Part shown: in pieces, positions 26,738 through 41,057 of the stretch
Layout: every line of letters starts with the position of its first letter
Position numbering within the stretch: position 1 is the stretch's first letter
Assembly: GCF_046630445.1 (NCBI RefSeq)
Contig: NC_092339.1
Location: 77,270,001-77,334,000, forward strand
Direction of reading: 5' to 3'
From: Rutidosis leptorrhynchoides
Taxonomy: Eukaryota > Streptophyta > Magnoliopsida > Asterales > Asteraceae
Length of the DNA: 64,000 nt
Notes under the pieces: model-generated
The model's database searches: none
What the model was told of the DNA's origin: nothing
What the model saw: only the letters and a program-made list of their open reading frames with translations
Made by a program: the position numbers and the translations under genes

Positions 26738-28282
26738 TGGCACAATTTTGATTTGTCAAATTACCAGAATATCCTGGAAAAGACCGAATCATCAAGAAAT
26801 ATTTTCTTGATATTTTTTATTTTTTTTAGAAATTGAATAGAATGTAAGAGTCGTGTAACATGGCACATGATAATGGTACTGTGAATTATCACATTCCATT
26901 AGAAACTCAACATGACTTACTGTAATATAATGACGTTGATCAAGTGTCATTATATTATACTAATTCGTGCATCAGTTCCCAACACTACTTCAAAACATTC
27001 ATATTTTAAATTCGGAGGTTTCAGAATTTAAAAACTAACACAGTTTCTTTGATGTTGTAATACAGTTATTACGGAGAGATACATGATCTCAGTTAAGAAT
27101 AGTTGTGAAAATATCTCCAGAAATATAGAGAATATGTATAACGGAAGATATGAAGATATCTTATAATATCAAAGATAAGATGATGATGAAGAATATCATC
27201 TGGAAAGGTTTAGAATAAGGAGTAGGGTTCTTACTAACGGTTTCAGCAGGCACTGAATCATTTGGATTCTTTGAAGTCAAACTTATTCTTTGTTATCAAA
27301 CCGAGGTGGTTTTAGAATAATTGTGTTTTTAGATGATTAAACGCTGATGGTAGTAGGGTGGAACATAAAAGATTTTCTGGTAATGAAGGCGAAAAGACAA
27401 CGTATATACATCGAGGTTATAATAAGACTAGTTTTGCTGAGAAATCGAAATTAACTTGCTGGAGCTGTAACAAAATTAATTACTTTGAAAAGGAATCGTA
27501 AGGTTATTTTTGCTAATAAATGGCAAAGGATACAACACAGATATGTGTTAAACTATGAATTTGGGTTCGAGAGTTTTTCGGGTGCATAAATTTTTTTCTT
27601 CCGTAGATGAAGTGTGGTTGGTTCAACTTCTCGGTTGAGGTGTTTTCAAGAATCATGAAAAGATTTGAACGCGGATTGTAACTGTTGAGGTACAAATGAG
27701 GTTTAAGATGAAATCAAGTGGCAAGCTTGAAGAATTGTTTAGTTTCATATGTTATAATCAATATTTTAATTCATTTTAATTGTCCAAAGTTAGCAGTCCA
27801 ATTGTCCAATAGTCCAATATATTCATATATAATTTAATATATAATATTCAAATTAATTAATACGTATCGTGACCCGTGTACAACTTATTGTCTCAGAATT
27901 AATCCGACGTATTGTGTACATGTGTCCCGATTTAAAGTGCGTAAAAGTAAATAACAGAAATAAAATTGCGATAAATAAAATGTAATACAGAATTAACAGT
28001 TAGCTGAGAACAGTTAGCTAGAAACAGTTAGCGTGGAATCTTAACAAAATTCATCATAGTTAATTTGTTTGTTTCTAACACTTTTTATTTTGTCCATTGT
28101 TTCTTCATTATGCCACTTGTTGGATTCTGATAGGTCAAAATCCAAGTATGAAATTGAATGAAAATGGTTATTCTGCGGTGAACGGATTCGTACTTTGTGG
28201 ATGTAAGTAGAATAGTAAATGACCGTTGAATCAGATTCGAAGAATGTACAGTGTAACTTATTAATGTGAAATCTAAATATTC
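26738..28282 (-). other. N2 internal non-coding region
   Basis: Collinear in patches with N1 and N3. Holds the conserved stem-loop at 26925-26959. No enzyme or gag homology seen. Confidence 0.65.
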
Positions 28283-28287
28283 CTCGG

Positions 28288-28306
28288 GTATTACCTACCC
28301 GTTAAA
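28288..28306 (-). other. N2 internal polypurine-like tract
   Basis: Minus-strand TTAACGGGTAGGTAATACCC, a near copy of the terminal polypurine tract, about 1.4 kb from the 5' LTR. Confidence 0.6.
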
Positions 28307-28540
28307 ATATTTTCACCATTAACAATTTGTACAAAAGAATTATTAATTACATTCTTTATGAAAACATATATACATATATATTTTCTTCAGATGTAATCAT
28401 GGATTTAATGAGTCAATAAGATATTCAACTCATTTGATTTATCGTTAATACTAGATTACATAATCTCTAAAACTTTAGAAATTACGTAATCGCCATGTCG
28501 AGCGAAGATAATCGATGTAGAACGATATGTAGAACGATGA

Positions 28541-29071
28541 TTATACTCGAGGTACAGAATGAGATGTCGAAGCTGGTGACGCTGATGTTGTTGTTGGTGG
28601 TACTAGTGCTGAGGCTGGTGATGTTACTGGTGTTGGTGATACTGATGTTGGTGGTACTGTTAGTGCCGGTGATGCTGCAGGTGCTTGTAAGTTTTGAACC
28701 ATATTCACCAAGGTTAGCACTCGAGCTCGAAGTTCTTTAACTTCTTCTACTAACCCTGGTTGGTTATCAGTGTGAGGTAGAGATCGGATATCTTCTCTAG
28801 TTCCGTTAATGGTAGTCTCAAGATGAAAAATTCTCGCAAAAAGGGTATAAACGGTGTTGCGAACAGGTTCGCCGGTGAGCGGGTCGAGTACTCCAAGGTT
28901 AGGTGGTAAATTCGGTTCCTGATATGGAGTACCTTCTTCCCTTCTCCATAGGGTGAGTATGTCGCGAACCCACCCCCATCTTCTCCAGTAATCACGGTAG
29001 TTGATTGGTTGGTGTGCTCCCGTCACACTGTCTTCGGAGTCAGAGGAACTTGGACGATTCGCAGAGGCCAT
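28541..29071 (-). CDS. Pre-gag-type ORF of N2 (intact)
   Basis: 176 residues. Begins MASANRPSSSDSEDS; then an aromatic/basic part (YRDYWRRWGWVRDI); LTGEPVRNTVYTLF; a likely coiled coil (EEVKELRARVLTLVNMVQNLQ); and a Pro/Ser/Thr-rich tail. Broken copies of the same ORF exist in N3 (46653-46143) and N1 (start at 34624), and the autonomous element has a Ser/Asp-rich ORF at the same position. No zinc knuckle, enzyme motif or membrane segment. It is the only sense-strand protein N2 could make. A coiled coil could allow self-association or binding to helper Gag; that is inference. Confidence 0.55.
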   Translation of the reverse strand: MASANRPSSSDSEDSVTGAHQPINYRDYWRRWGWVRDILTLWRREEGTPYQEPNLPPNLGVLDPLTGEPVRNTVYTLFARIFHLETTINGTREDIRSLPHTDNQPGLVEEVKELRARVLTLVNMVQNLQAPAASPALTVPPTSVSPTPVTSPASALVPPTTTSASPASTSHSVPRV

Positions 29072-29475
29072 CTTTCGCGATCACAGAAAAATATTTTTGG
29101 TATGAAACGTTTAGTGACAGCAACTGATAGTTGGATGGTATTCTCAATGCATAATATGCATAGATATATATAGTACCAGGATTCCTTAAATTACGGAGAA
29201 ATTTACGGGAGATATCAGGCAAAATTTATCGTAATAGATACACTAAGATATGAATTAGCAGATACGCTAAGATATGAATTTGTCGGTACACTAACTATGC
29301 AATAAAGGCAGTAGGACGTGTCTAGACTTAGAATGATAAGCAGGTAATTTTCGATACGAAATGATAAGCAAAACTTTTGACATGCAGACACGGTCGAAGT
29401 CCAGACTCACTAATGCATCCTAACAGTATCTGGTAAGACACACTAATGCAAGACTTGGTTCGCTAAGACCACTGA

Positions 29476-29716
29476 TCTGATACCAACTGTAGTAATAGTG
29501 GGGACATATCCCACTCAGTGCCTTCCTAGCTAACCGCCTGGTGACCACTGAGCGTACCTCAGACACTGATTTTATGGCCCGCCTCTCGGCAGTACAGCCA
29601 ACCCTAATAGGGACCGCGAGGAGTAAGAGCCAATGCTTCGTCACAGGTAACACTGTGAGAACCCCCTCTACGATTAACCCGCTCATAAAAGGCATTAAAC
29701 CAGCTCTGATACCAAC

Positions 29717-29722
<6 letters not shown>
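29476..29722 (-). repeat. Duplicated LTR-end/primer-site segment flanking a 211-base insert
   Basis: The 18-base string TCTGATACCAACTGTAGT (plus strand) occurs at 29476-29493 and 29705-29722. The second is the functional LTR edge plus primer site. The 211 bases between are GC-richer than the surroundings and absent from N1, N3 and the autonomous element, whose leaders run directly from the primer site into the shared GAACCA sequence. Confidence 0.8.
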
Positions 29723-32935
<3,213 letters not shown>

Positions 32936-32940
32936 GGTTC

Positions 32941-34145
32941 CGAGTGTTTTCAGGTACATAACTATATGCATAAATCTTTCCTTCCATAGATGAAGTGCGG
33001 GTGGTTCATCCTCTCGATTGAGGTGTTTTCAAGAATCATGAAATGTTTGAACGCAGATTGGAATCGTCAAGATTCAAACGAGGTTTAAGATGAAATCAAG
33101 TGGCAACTTGAAGAAATGTTTAGTTTCATATGTTATAATTAATATTTTAATTCATTTTAATTGTCCAATGTTATTAGTCCACAGTCGATAGTCCACAGTT
33201 AACAATCCAATGATTCATATATAGTTTAATATATAATATTCGAATTAATTAATACGTTTCGTGACCCGTATACGTCTCAGACTCAATCACAACTCAAACT
33301 ATATATATTATTGTAGAATCAACCTCAACCCTGTATAGCTAACTCCCGCATTACTGCATATAGAGTGTCTATGGTTATTCCAAATAATATATATAGATGC
33401 ATCGATATGATATGTCAAAACCTTGTATACGTGTCCCGATATTTAAAGTGCGTAAAATAAATAACAGAAATTAAATGACAATAAATTAAATGCATAAAGT
33501 AAATAACAGAAATTAAATGATGATAAACAAAATTGCGAGAATGTAAATTGCGATAATTAAATTGCGATAATATAAAATGTAATCAGTTAGCTAGGAACAA
33601 TTAGCTAGGAACAGTTAGCGTGGATTCTTAACAAAATTTCTTAAAGTTAATTTGTTTGTCTCTAACAAATTTTATTTTGTCTAATGTTTTCTTCATTATG
33701 CCACTTGTTGGATCCTGATAAGTCAAAATCCAAATATGAAATTGAATGAAAATGGTTGTATTGTGGTGAACGGATTCGTATATCTGTAGATGTAAGTAAG
33801 ATAGTAAATGACCGTTGAATCAGATTTGAAGAATGTACAATGTAACTTATTAATGTGAAATCTAAATATTCCTCGGGTATTACCTACCCGTTAAAATATT
33901 TTCACCATTAACAGTTTGTACGAAAGAATTTTTAATTACAATCTTTATGAAAATATATATACATATATATTTTCTTCAGATATAATCATGGATTTAATGA
34001 GTTAATATGATATTAAACTCATTTGATTTACCGTTAGAACAAGAATATATAATCTCTAAAACTTTTGAGATTACATAATCGTCATGTTGAATGAAGATAA
34101 ATGATGTAGAACGATTCGTAGAATGATGATTATGCTCGAGGTACA
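32941..34145 (-). other. N1 internal region, right part, non-coding
   Basis: Continues N1 after N2 and aligns by eye with N3 sequence at 45010-46100. Holds the internal polypurine-like tract TTAACGGGTAGGTAATACCC (minus strand, 33894-33876). No enzyme homology. Confidence 0.65.
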
Positions 34146-34624
34146 TAATGAGATGTTGAGGCGTGTTTTGTTGAAACTTGAGTTGTTGGTGGTACTGGTA
34201 GTGATGTTGGTGGTACTGTTGGTGCCGGTGATGTTGCTGAAGCTGGTAAATTTTGCACCATATTCTCCAAATTGATTGCTCGAGCGCGAAGTTCGTTGAC
34301 TTCTTCTATTATTCCGGAATGATTGTCGGTCGGAACGAGCGGATGAATAAGGTTTAGAATTGTGGATAGAATATAATCGTGTTGAACTACTCAGGAAATG
34401 AAAGTGAAGATGGTGTTTCGAACTGGTTTGTCGGTAAGTGCTTCAGGTTCTTCGCCGAGGGTGCAGGTTGGTGGAAGGGATCGCCTTCTTCGCGTCTCCA
34501 TTGGTTAAGTCGACTATAAACCCATCCGATGAATTGGTTAGACCATTCCGGTCATACTGCTTTCGGAGCTTGAGTGGGACTCAATATCGGAATCCGAGGG
34601 GCTTGAACTAGCGGTGAGTTCCAT
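34146..34624 (-). pseudogene. Pre-gag-type ORF relic of N1
   Basis: ATG at 34624 begins MELTASSSPSDSD, the same Ser/Asp-rich start as N3. A TAA at 34540-34538 ends it after 28 codons, and the rest is out of frame. The downstream sequence still resembles the N2 and N3 ORFs up to the Val/Pro/Thr-rich tail. Confidence 0.6.
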
Positions 34625-35040
34625 TTTCTCGGTTAGATAAAGAGTTTTTTTTTTTTTTTTTTTGTATGAAATGAATTTTGGATATCGGATGATATTCTAA
34701 TTACATAGAATATCTATATATAGTACAGGAGATCTCGTAGATTACGGAGAGAATTAAGGAAACGTGTCAGATAAAGTCTACAGTAACAGATACGCTAAGA
34801 TATGAATTAGCAGATACGCTAAGATATGAATTTATTTGTACACTATCTATCAAATAAGTGCAGGAAGTCGTGTCTAGACTTAGGAATGATCAGCAGGAAA
34901 TTTTCCACTGGGAATGATATACAATACTTATAATATGCAGCTAAGGTCGAAGTCCAGACTTGCTAATGCATCCTAACAACTATCAGTTAGACTAACTAAT
35001 GCAAGACCTGGTTCACTAGGACCAACGCTCTGATACCACC
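34625..35040 (-). other. N1 leader and primer binding site
   Basis: About 415 bases from 5' LTR to the pre-gag ATG. GGTGGTATCAGAGC (minus strand, 35040-35027) is the iMet-type primer site. Confidence 0.75.
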
Positions 35041-35300
35041 TGAAACGACCCGTCCTAATCCACCTGGACGAAGTCATCAACATTTGGTCCCATTGCGAGG
35101 TACTGTCCTAAATATGCAGGAATGACTCCAAGTAATATGAGCAAATGCACAGCGGAAGACTTCTTTCATACCTGAGAATAAACATGCTTAAAAGTGTCAG
35201 CCAAAAAGGTTGGTGAGTTCATAGGTTTATCATAACAATCATTTCAATATGTTAATAGACCACAAGATTTCATAATCATAAATATTTTAATAAAGATATT
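35041..35300 (-). repeat. N1 right LTR, first 260 bases, broken by Athila A
   Basis: Matches the start of the N1 left LTR (17853-18112) closely up to TAAAGATATT, where the Athila LTR begins. ATATT (35296-35300) should be repeated after Athila A, beyond the window. Confidence 0.85.
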
Positions 35301-37241
35301 TGATAATGCTAAAAACGAACATATATTTCATAGCATTATTCCTCAAGAAAGACAAGCTTTTAGTTGAAATTGTTCTATTTACAAGTGATATTCGTTTAAA
35401 TAATAAAAGGTGAAGACAAAAGACATATTCGATGAATTGAAGACGCAAAGGTCCAAAAAAGCTCAAAAGTACAAAATACAATCAAAGAGGTTCCAATTAT
35501 TGATAAGAAACGTCTCGAAATTACAAGAGTACAAGATTCAAAACGCAAAGTACAAAATATAAAATTGTACGCAAGGACGTTCAAAAATCCGGAACCGGGA
35601 CATGAGTCAACTCTCAACGCTCGACGCAATGGACTAAAAATTACGAGTCAACTATGTACATAAATATAATATAATATATAATTAATTCTTAAAATTAATA
35701 TATATATTATAATATATTTATAAATCGTCGGCAAGAAAGAAGCCAAAGGAGGGTGAGCTGTATTTTCAAACTCCGCGACTCGCGGAGTTTGAAGGCAAAA
35801 ATTACCGCGAGTCGCGGAGCCCCAAATTTAGAAACTGCCTATAAAGCTCGCGCATTTTGATCGTAAAAAATATCAATATATATCCATCTCTCTATCTATA
35901 TACGTAATATTTATATTTATAATTTATATTTTAATTTTAATTTTAATTATAATTCTAATAATAAGGGTATGTTAGCGAATGTTGTAAGGGTGTAAGTCGA
36001 AATTCTGTCCGTGTAACGCTACGCTATTTTTAATCATTGTAAGTTATGTTCAACCTTTTTAATTTAATGTCTCGTAGCAAAGTTATTATTATGCTTATTT
36101 AATCCGAATTAATCATGATATTGGGCTAATTACTAAAATTGGGTAATTAGGCTTTGTACCATAATTGGGGTTTGGACAAAAGAACGACACTTGTGAAAAT
36201 TAGACTATGGGCTATTAATGGGCTTTATATTTGTTTAACTAAATGATAGTTTGTTAATGTTAATATAAAGATTTACAATTGGGCGTCCCTATAAATTACC
36301 ATATACACTCGATCGGACACGATGGGCGGGGTATTTATATGTACGAATAATCGTTCATTTAACCGGACACGGGAATGGATTAATAGCCACTAAAATTATT
36401 AAAACAGGGGTGAAATTATGTACAAGGACACTTGGCATAATTGTTAACAAAGTAATAAAACCTTGTTACAGTTTAAGTCCCCAACTAGTTGGAATATTTA
36501 ACTTCGGGTATAAGGATAATTTGACGAGGACACTCGCACTTTATATTTATGACTGATGGACTGTTATGGACAAAAACCAGACGGACATATTAAATAATCC
36601 AGGACAAAGGACAATTAGCCCATGGGCATAAAACTAAAATCAACACGTCAAACATCATGGTTACGGAAGTTTAAATAAGCATAATTCTTTTATTTCATAT
36701 TTAATTTCCTTTATTTTATATTTAATTGCACTTCTAATTGTCGCATTTTTATTGTTATTGTATTTAATTGCACTTTTAATTATTGTACTTTTTAATTATC
36801 GCAAGTTTATTTTATCGCACTTTTATTATTCGCAATTTCATTATCGTTATTTACTTTACGCTTTAAATTAAGTCTTGTATTTATTTATTATTTTACATTT
36901 GGTTTTAACTGCGACTAAAGTTTTAAAATCGACAAACCGGTCATTAAACGGTAAAAACCCCCCTTTATAATAATAATATTACTTATATATATATTTGTAT
37001 TTTTATAAAAGTAAACTAATATAGCGTTAAGCTTTGTTTAAAGATTTTCCCTGTGGAACGAACCGGACTTACTAAAAACTACACTACTGTACGATTAGGT
37101 ACACTGCCTATAAGTGTTGTAGCAAGGTTTAAGTATATCCATTCTATAAATAAATAAATATCTTGTGTAAAATTGTATCGTATTTAATAGTATTTCCTGT
37201 TAAAATATAAAGCTATTTTATATACACCTCGCATAACATCA
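35301..37241 (+). repeat. Athila A 5' LTR
   Basis: 1941 bases, starts TGATAATGC, ends AACATCA. A palindrome pair at 35765-35817 precedes TATAAAG (35840-35846). An inverted-orientation homologue is the Athila B LTR at 51310-53290. Confidence 0.92.
35765..35817. promoter_or_regulatory. Paired palindromes upstream of the Athila LTR TATA box
   Basis: The first is a perfect inverted repeat with 14-base arms and a one-base centre (35765-35793, core CTCCGCGACTCGCGGAG). The second is CCGCGAGTCGCGG (35805-35817). TATAAAG begins 23 bases after the second. Confidence 0.7.
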
Positions 37242-37249
37242 AGTATTTT

Positions 37250-37268
37250 TGGCGCCGCTACCGGGGAT
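37250..37268 (+). other. Athila primer binding site (tRNA-Asp type)
   Basis: TGGCGCCGCTACCGGGGAT lies eight bases after the LTR. It is complementary to the 3' end of plant tRNA-Asp with two mismatches, the usual primer of Athila elements. Confidence 0.85.
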
Positions 37269-38636
37269 CAATCTAGCTTAAAAGCCGGAAGAGCAACGCT
37301 ACATAAAAAAAAAGATTTTTTAGTTTACTTTTATTAAAATTCACTTTTGTAAAAATACGTTTTAAATATTCGAAAATATAAAAAGAAAAACAAAAATTTA
37401 TATATTTTTAAGATTTTATTAAATATTTAAGTTTTATAAAGTTTCTTTATTTTTATTTTATAAAAATATAAGTTTTTATTATATAAATATTTTTATTTAA
37501 ACAGAAAATATAAAACAGAATATAAAAAATAAAATAAAAATAAAAATAAAAAACGTAAAATTAAAAACTGTACCAGAGTTGAATTTTGGTACCCCGCGAC
37601 TCGCGAAGTTTGCTGCTTCGATTACCGCGACTCGCGGAGCCGTCTGACACAGCTGACCATAAGCCCTAATCTGCATTTAATACGGGGTATTTATTATTAT
37701 TATTAACTTTAAAACCTAATTAGGTTATTTATATTAAATTAATTAATTTAGTTTTATTTATTATTTGTATTATTTAGTTTAATTAGTTTAATTAAAGTTT
37801 AAAATTAATAGTTTTATAAAATAAATAATATAAAAATAATATTTTTATAAAAATTGTAATTTTTACAACTTTTTATATATTTTTATATTTTGTCCCTTTT
37901 TAATAGTTTTAGCGTAATATTTGTATTTTTCGCTCGTATTTATTTTCAATTCATAGTTTTTGCCATAGTTATTTTTATTTCTAGATTTTTAGGCTTTGCC
38001 GTAGAATTCCTTAAGTGCTTTTTCTTTAGACTAAGATTTAGGTACTTTAGAATTTTGCGACGCCTTTTTAAGTTATTTCCATTTGGGATTTAGTTTTTCC
38101 TGTAAGCTTTAATATTTTTAGACGACTTTTACCTATGTATCAATTATCATTCCAATTAGTAATCTCAATTTGCGATTATAATTTTAAGTTAGTTGTAGTA
38201 ATAAGGTTAGGTTAGTCAAGTGTTTTTAAGTTTTATAAGTTTCTTTTATTTTTACGTCACCTTTTATTTTTCAACCATTTTTCTTTTTCGACCTTTTTCA
38301 ACGAACTCTTTTTCTTTCTTATTTCTCGTCATTCTAGTTTTTAGGACTTAGAATTTTTTCTACTTCTTATCTAAATTTCTTAAAATTACGAAAATTTATT
38401 TTAAGTGGTTAAATTGATAGACATCAAAATTTTCTGGTTCGTAGTAATAGTTGGATTTGTACGTGGACCGGGTTATTGGAGCCAAACAGTCCTCAATTAT
38501 ATTGAGATCAAACGAATCCTGCCCCTCTGCTGCATCTTTTGGCTATTCGAAACGTGGGCAAAATCAGAAAAGTCTATTGATTGGATAACTTATATAATTT
38601 TTCTTTCCTTTTAAAAACTAATAGGATATTCAGTGA
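37269..38636 (+). other. Athila A leader, non-coding
   Basis: Very AT-rich. Contains a second palindrome pair at 37594-37606 and 37625-37637, preceded by CCAGAGTTGAATTTTGG, a string also present in the Athila B LTR but in opposite sense orientation. No convincing ORF. Confidence 0.6.
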
Positions 38637-41057
38637 ATGCACCGAGCAAGACGTTCATCACCTTTTGTACGTTCACCACCTGTAACTAGATCAAGACATC
38701 TAACTAATATTGTCGCCGTTGATAATCCATTTTTTGAACCCGACCTCACAATTGAGAATTCGGAGAATATTCAGGGACGATTCGTAGATCCTGAACCACT
38801 AAGCTTTCCTCCGGAACCACCAATCATTCAAACAGAGATTGTTGAGGAACGAACCATTAAATCAGAATCCTCTAGTGATTCCGATTCAACAAATTCAATT
38901 ATGGAAGTAACCGAACCTTTAAGTATGGAAGACCGAATGAGAGCTAAACGCACTGGCCAAGGTCACGCAATTACTCATCCAGACATTAATGCGCCAGATT
39001 ATGAAATCAAAGGACAAATTCTACACATGGTGACTAATCAATGCCAATTTAGTGGTGCACCGAAGAAAGATCCAAATGAACATCTACGTACCTTTAATAG
39101 GATCTGCACACTATTTAAAATCCGAGAAGTGGAGGATGAACAGATATATCTCATGTTATTTCCCTGGACTTTAAAGGGAGAAGCCAAAGATTGGTTGGAA
39201 TCGTTACCTGAAGGGGCGATTGATACATGGCATGTTTTAGTTGAAAAATTTCTTAAACAATTCTTTCCTGCATCTAAAGCCGTAAGATTTTAAGCAGAAA
39301 TTGTTACGTTTACACAGAAGCCGAATGAAACTCTATATGAGGCATGGACAAGATTTGGAAAGTTGTTAAGAGGATGTCCGCAACATGGTCTAGACACCTG
39401 TCAAATAGTACAAATATTCTACCAAGGATGTGACATCACTACAAGGAAAGACATAGATATAGCAGCTGGTGGTTCTATTATGAAGAAAACCGAAACTGAT
39501 GCTTACAAAATTATTGATAACACTGCTTCCCACTCACATGAGTGGCACCAAGAAAAAGATATCGTTAGATCATCTAAAGCAGCTAGAGCTGATTCTAGCC
39601 ATGACTTAGATTCCATTTCCGCAAAAATAGATGCTGTCGAGAGACGAATGGAAAAGATGACTAAAGATATTCACTCAATACGAATTAGTTGTGAGCAGTG
39701 TGGAGGACCACATTTGACAAAAGATTGTCTCAGTATTGAACTAACAATGGAACAAAGAGAGAACATTTCATACATAAACCAAAGGCCTGGAAATAATTAT
39801 CAGAATAATTATCAACCGCCAAGACCGATTTACAATCAAAACCAGAATTATAACCGAAATATTCCATACAACAACCAACAAGGTCCTAGCAATCAACAAG
39901 TATCCAATAATAATTACAATCAGCAAAGACCTAATTTTCAAAACAAACCACCACAACAAACCGATGATAAAAAGCCGAATTTAGAAGATATGATGACGAA
40001 GCTAGTTGAAACTCAAACACAGTTTTTCACATCTCAAAAACAAACCAATGAACAAAATGCTCAAGCATTTAGAAATCAACAAGCTTCTATTCAAAATCTA
40101 GAACAAGAAGTAAGTAACCTAGCAAGGTTAATAGGTGAAAGAAAATCGGGAAGTCTACCTAGTGATACAAATACTAACCCCCGGAATGAAACAGCTAAAG
40201 CCATTACCATAAGAAGTGGAACAACACTTAAACCACCTGAAATACCTGTAACTTCTGATGAAGCTATTCCTACTCCACAAGAACCACAACCTGATCAAGA
40301 TAAGGAAAAAGAACCGGTACTTGAAAAGGTTAATGAAAATAACACAATTAAGGCTAAACCTTATGTTAAACCATACCAACCACCACTTCCTTACCCGAGT
40401 AAAATGAAGAAAGAGAAACTTGAAGCCGAGCAATCCAAATTCTTGGATATGTTTAAACAGATAAATGTAAATCTTCCTTTCATTGATGTGATTTCAGGAA
40501 TGCCTAGATATGCTAAATTCTTGAAAGATCTAATCTCAAATAGAAAGAAAATGGAAGAACTCTCGGCTGTTACTATGAACGCTAATTGTTCAGCAGTGCT
40601 GTTGAATAAGATACCAGAAAAATTATCTGATCCAGGAAGTTTCACAATTCCATGTTTTCTGGGTAGTCTTAGTTCAATAGAAGCATTGGCAGACTTAGGT
40701 GCTAGTATAAATCTAATGCCGTATTCACTATACGCTAAACTAGACCTTGGAGAATTAAAACCAACCAGAATAAGCATACAACTAGCCGATAGATCAATAA
40801 AATATCCTAGAGGGATAATGGAGAACATGCTAGTTAAAGTTTGTACTTTAGTATTTCCATTAGATTTTGTTGTTCTGGACATGGAAGAAGATTCTCAAGT
40901 TCCTCTCATATTAGGAAGACCATTCTTAAACACGGCTAAAGCAATGATAGACGTGTTCGGTAAGAAACTGACCCTAAGTATAGAGGATGAGAGTGTTACC
41001 TTTTCAGTTGATAGAGCAATGCAACAACCACAATCTGCAGATGATACATGTTATTAT
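38637..41057 (+). pseudogene. gag-pro: gag-protease of Athila A, one nonsense codon, cut by N3
   Basis: ATG 38637 (MHRARRSSPFVRS). One frame runs to the N3 insertion, apart from TAA at 39291-39293. Capsid domain: ILHMVTNQCQFSGAPKKDPNEHL, MLFPWTLKGEAKDWL, FLKQFFPASKAVR. Single knuckle CEQCGGPHLTKDC (from 39690). Then an Asn/Gln-rich linker, then an aspartic protease with ALADLGASINLMP (about 40684-40725) and ILGRPFLNTA. In Athila B the stop position reads CTTCAA where A reads TTTTAA, so the nonsense codon came from C-to-T change. N3 interrupts codons just after the protease, at TCYY. Confidence 0.9.

Noticed and set aside
28495..28740. Hydrophobic plus-strand ORF in N2
   Set aside because: It is the antisense of the Pro/Ser/Thr-rich tail and coiled coil of the minus-strand pre-gag ORF, so its hydrophobicity is a complement effect.
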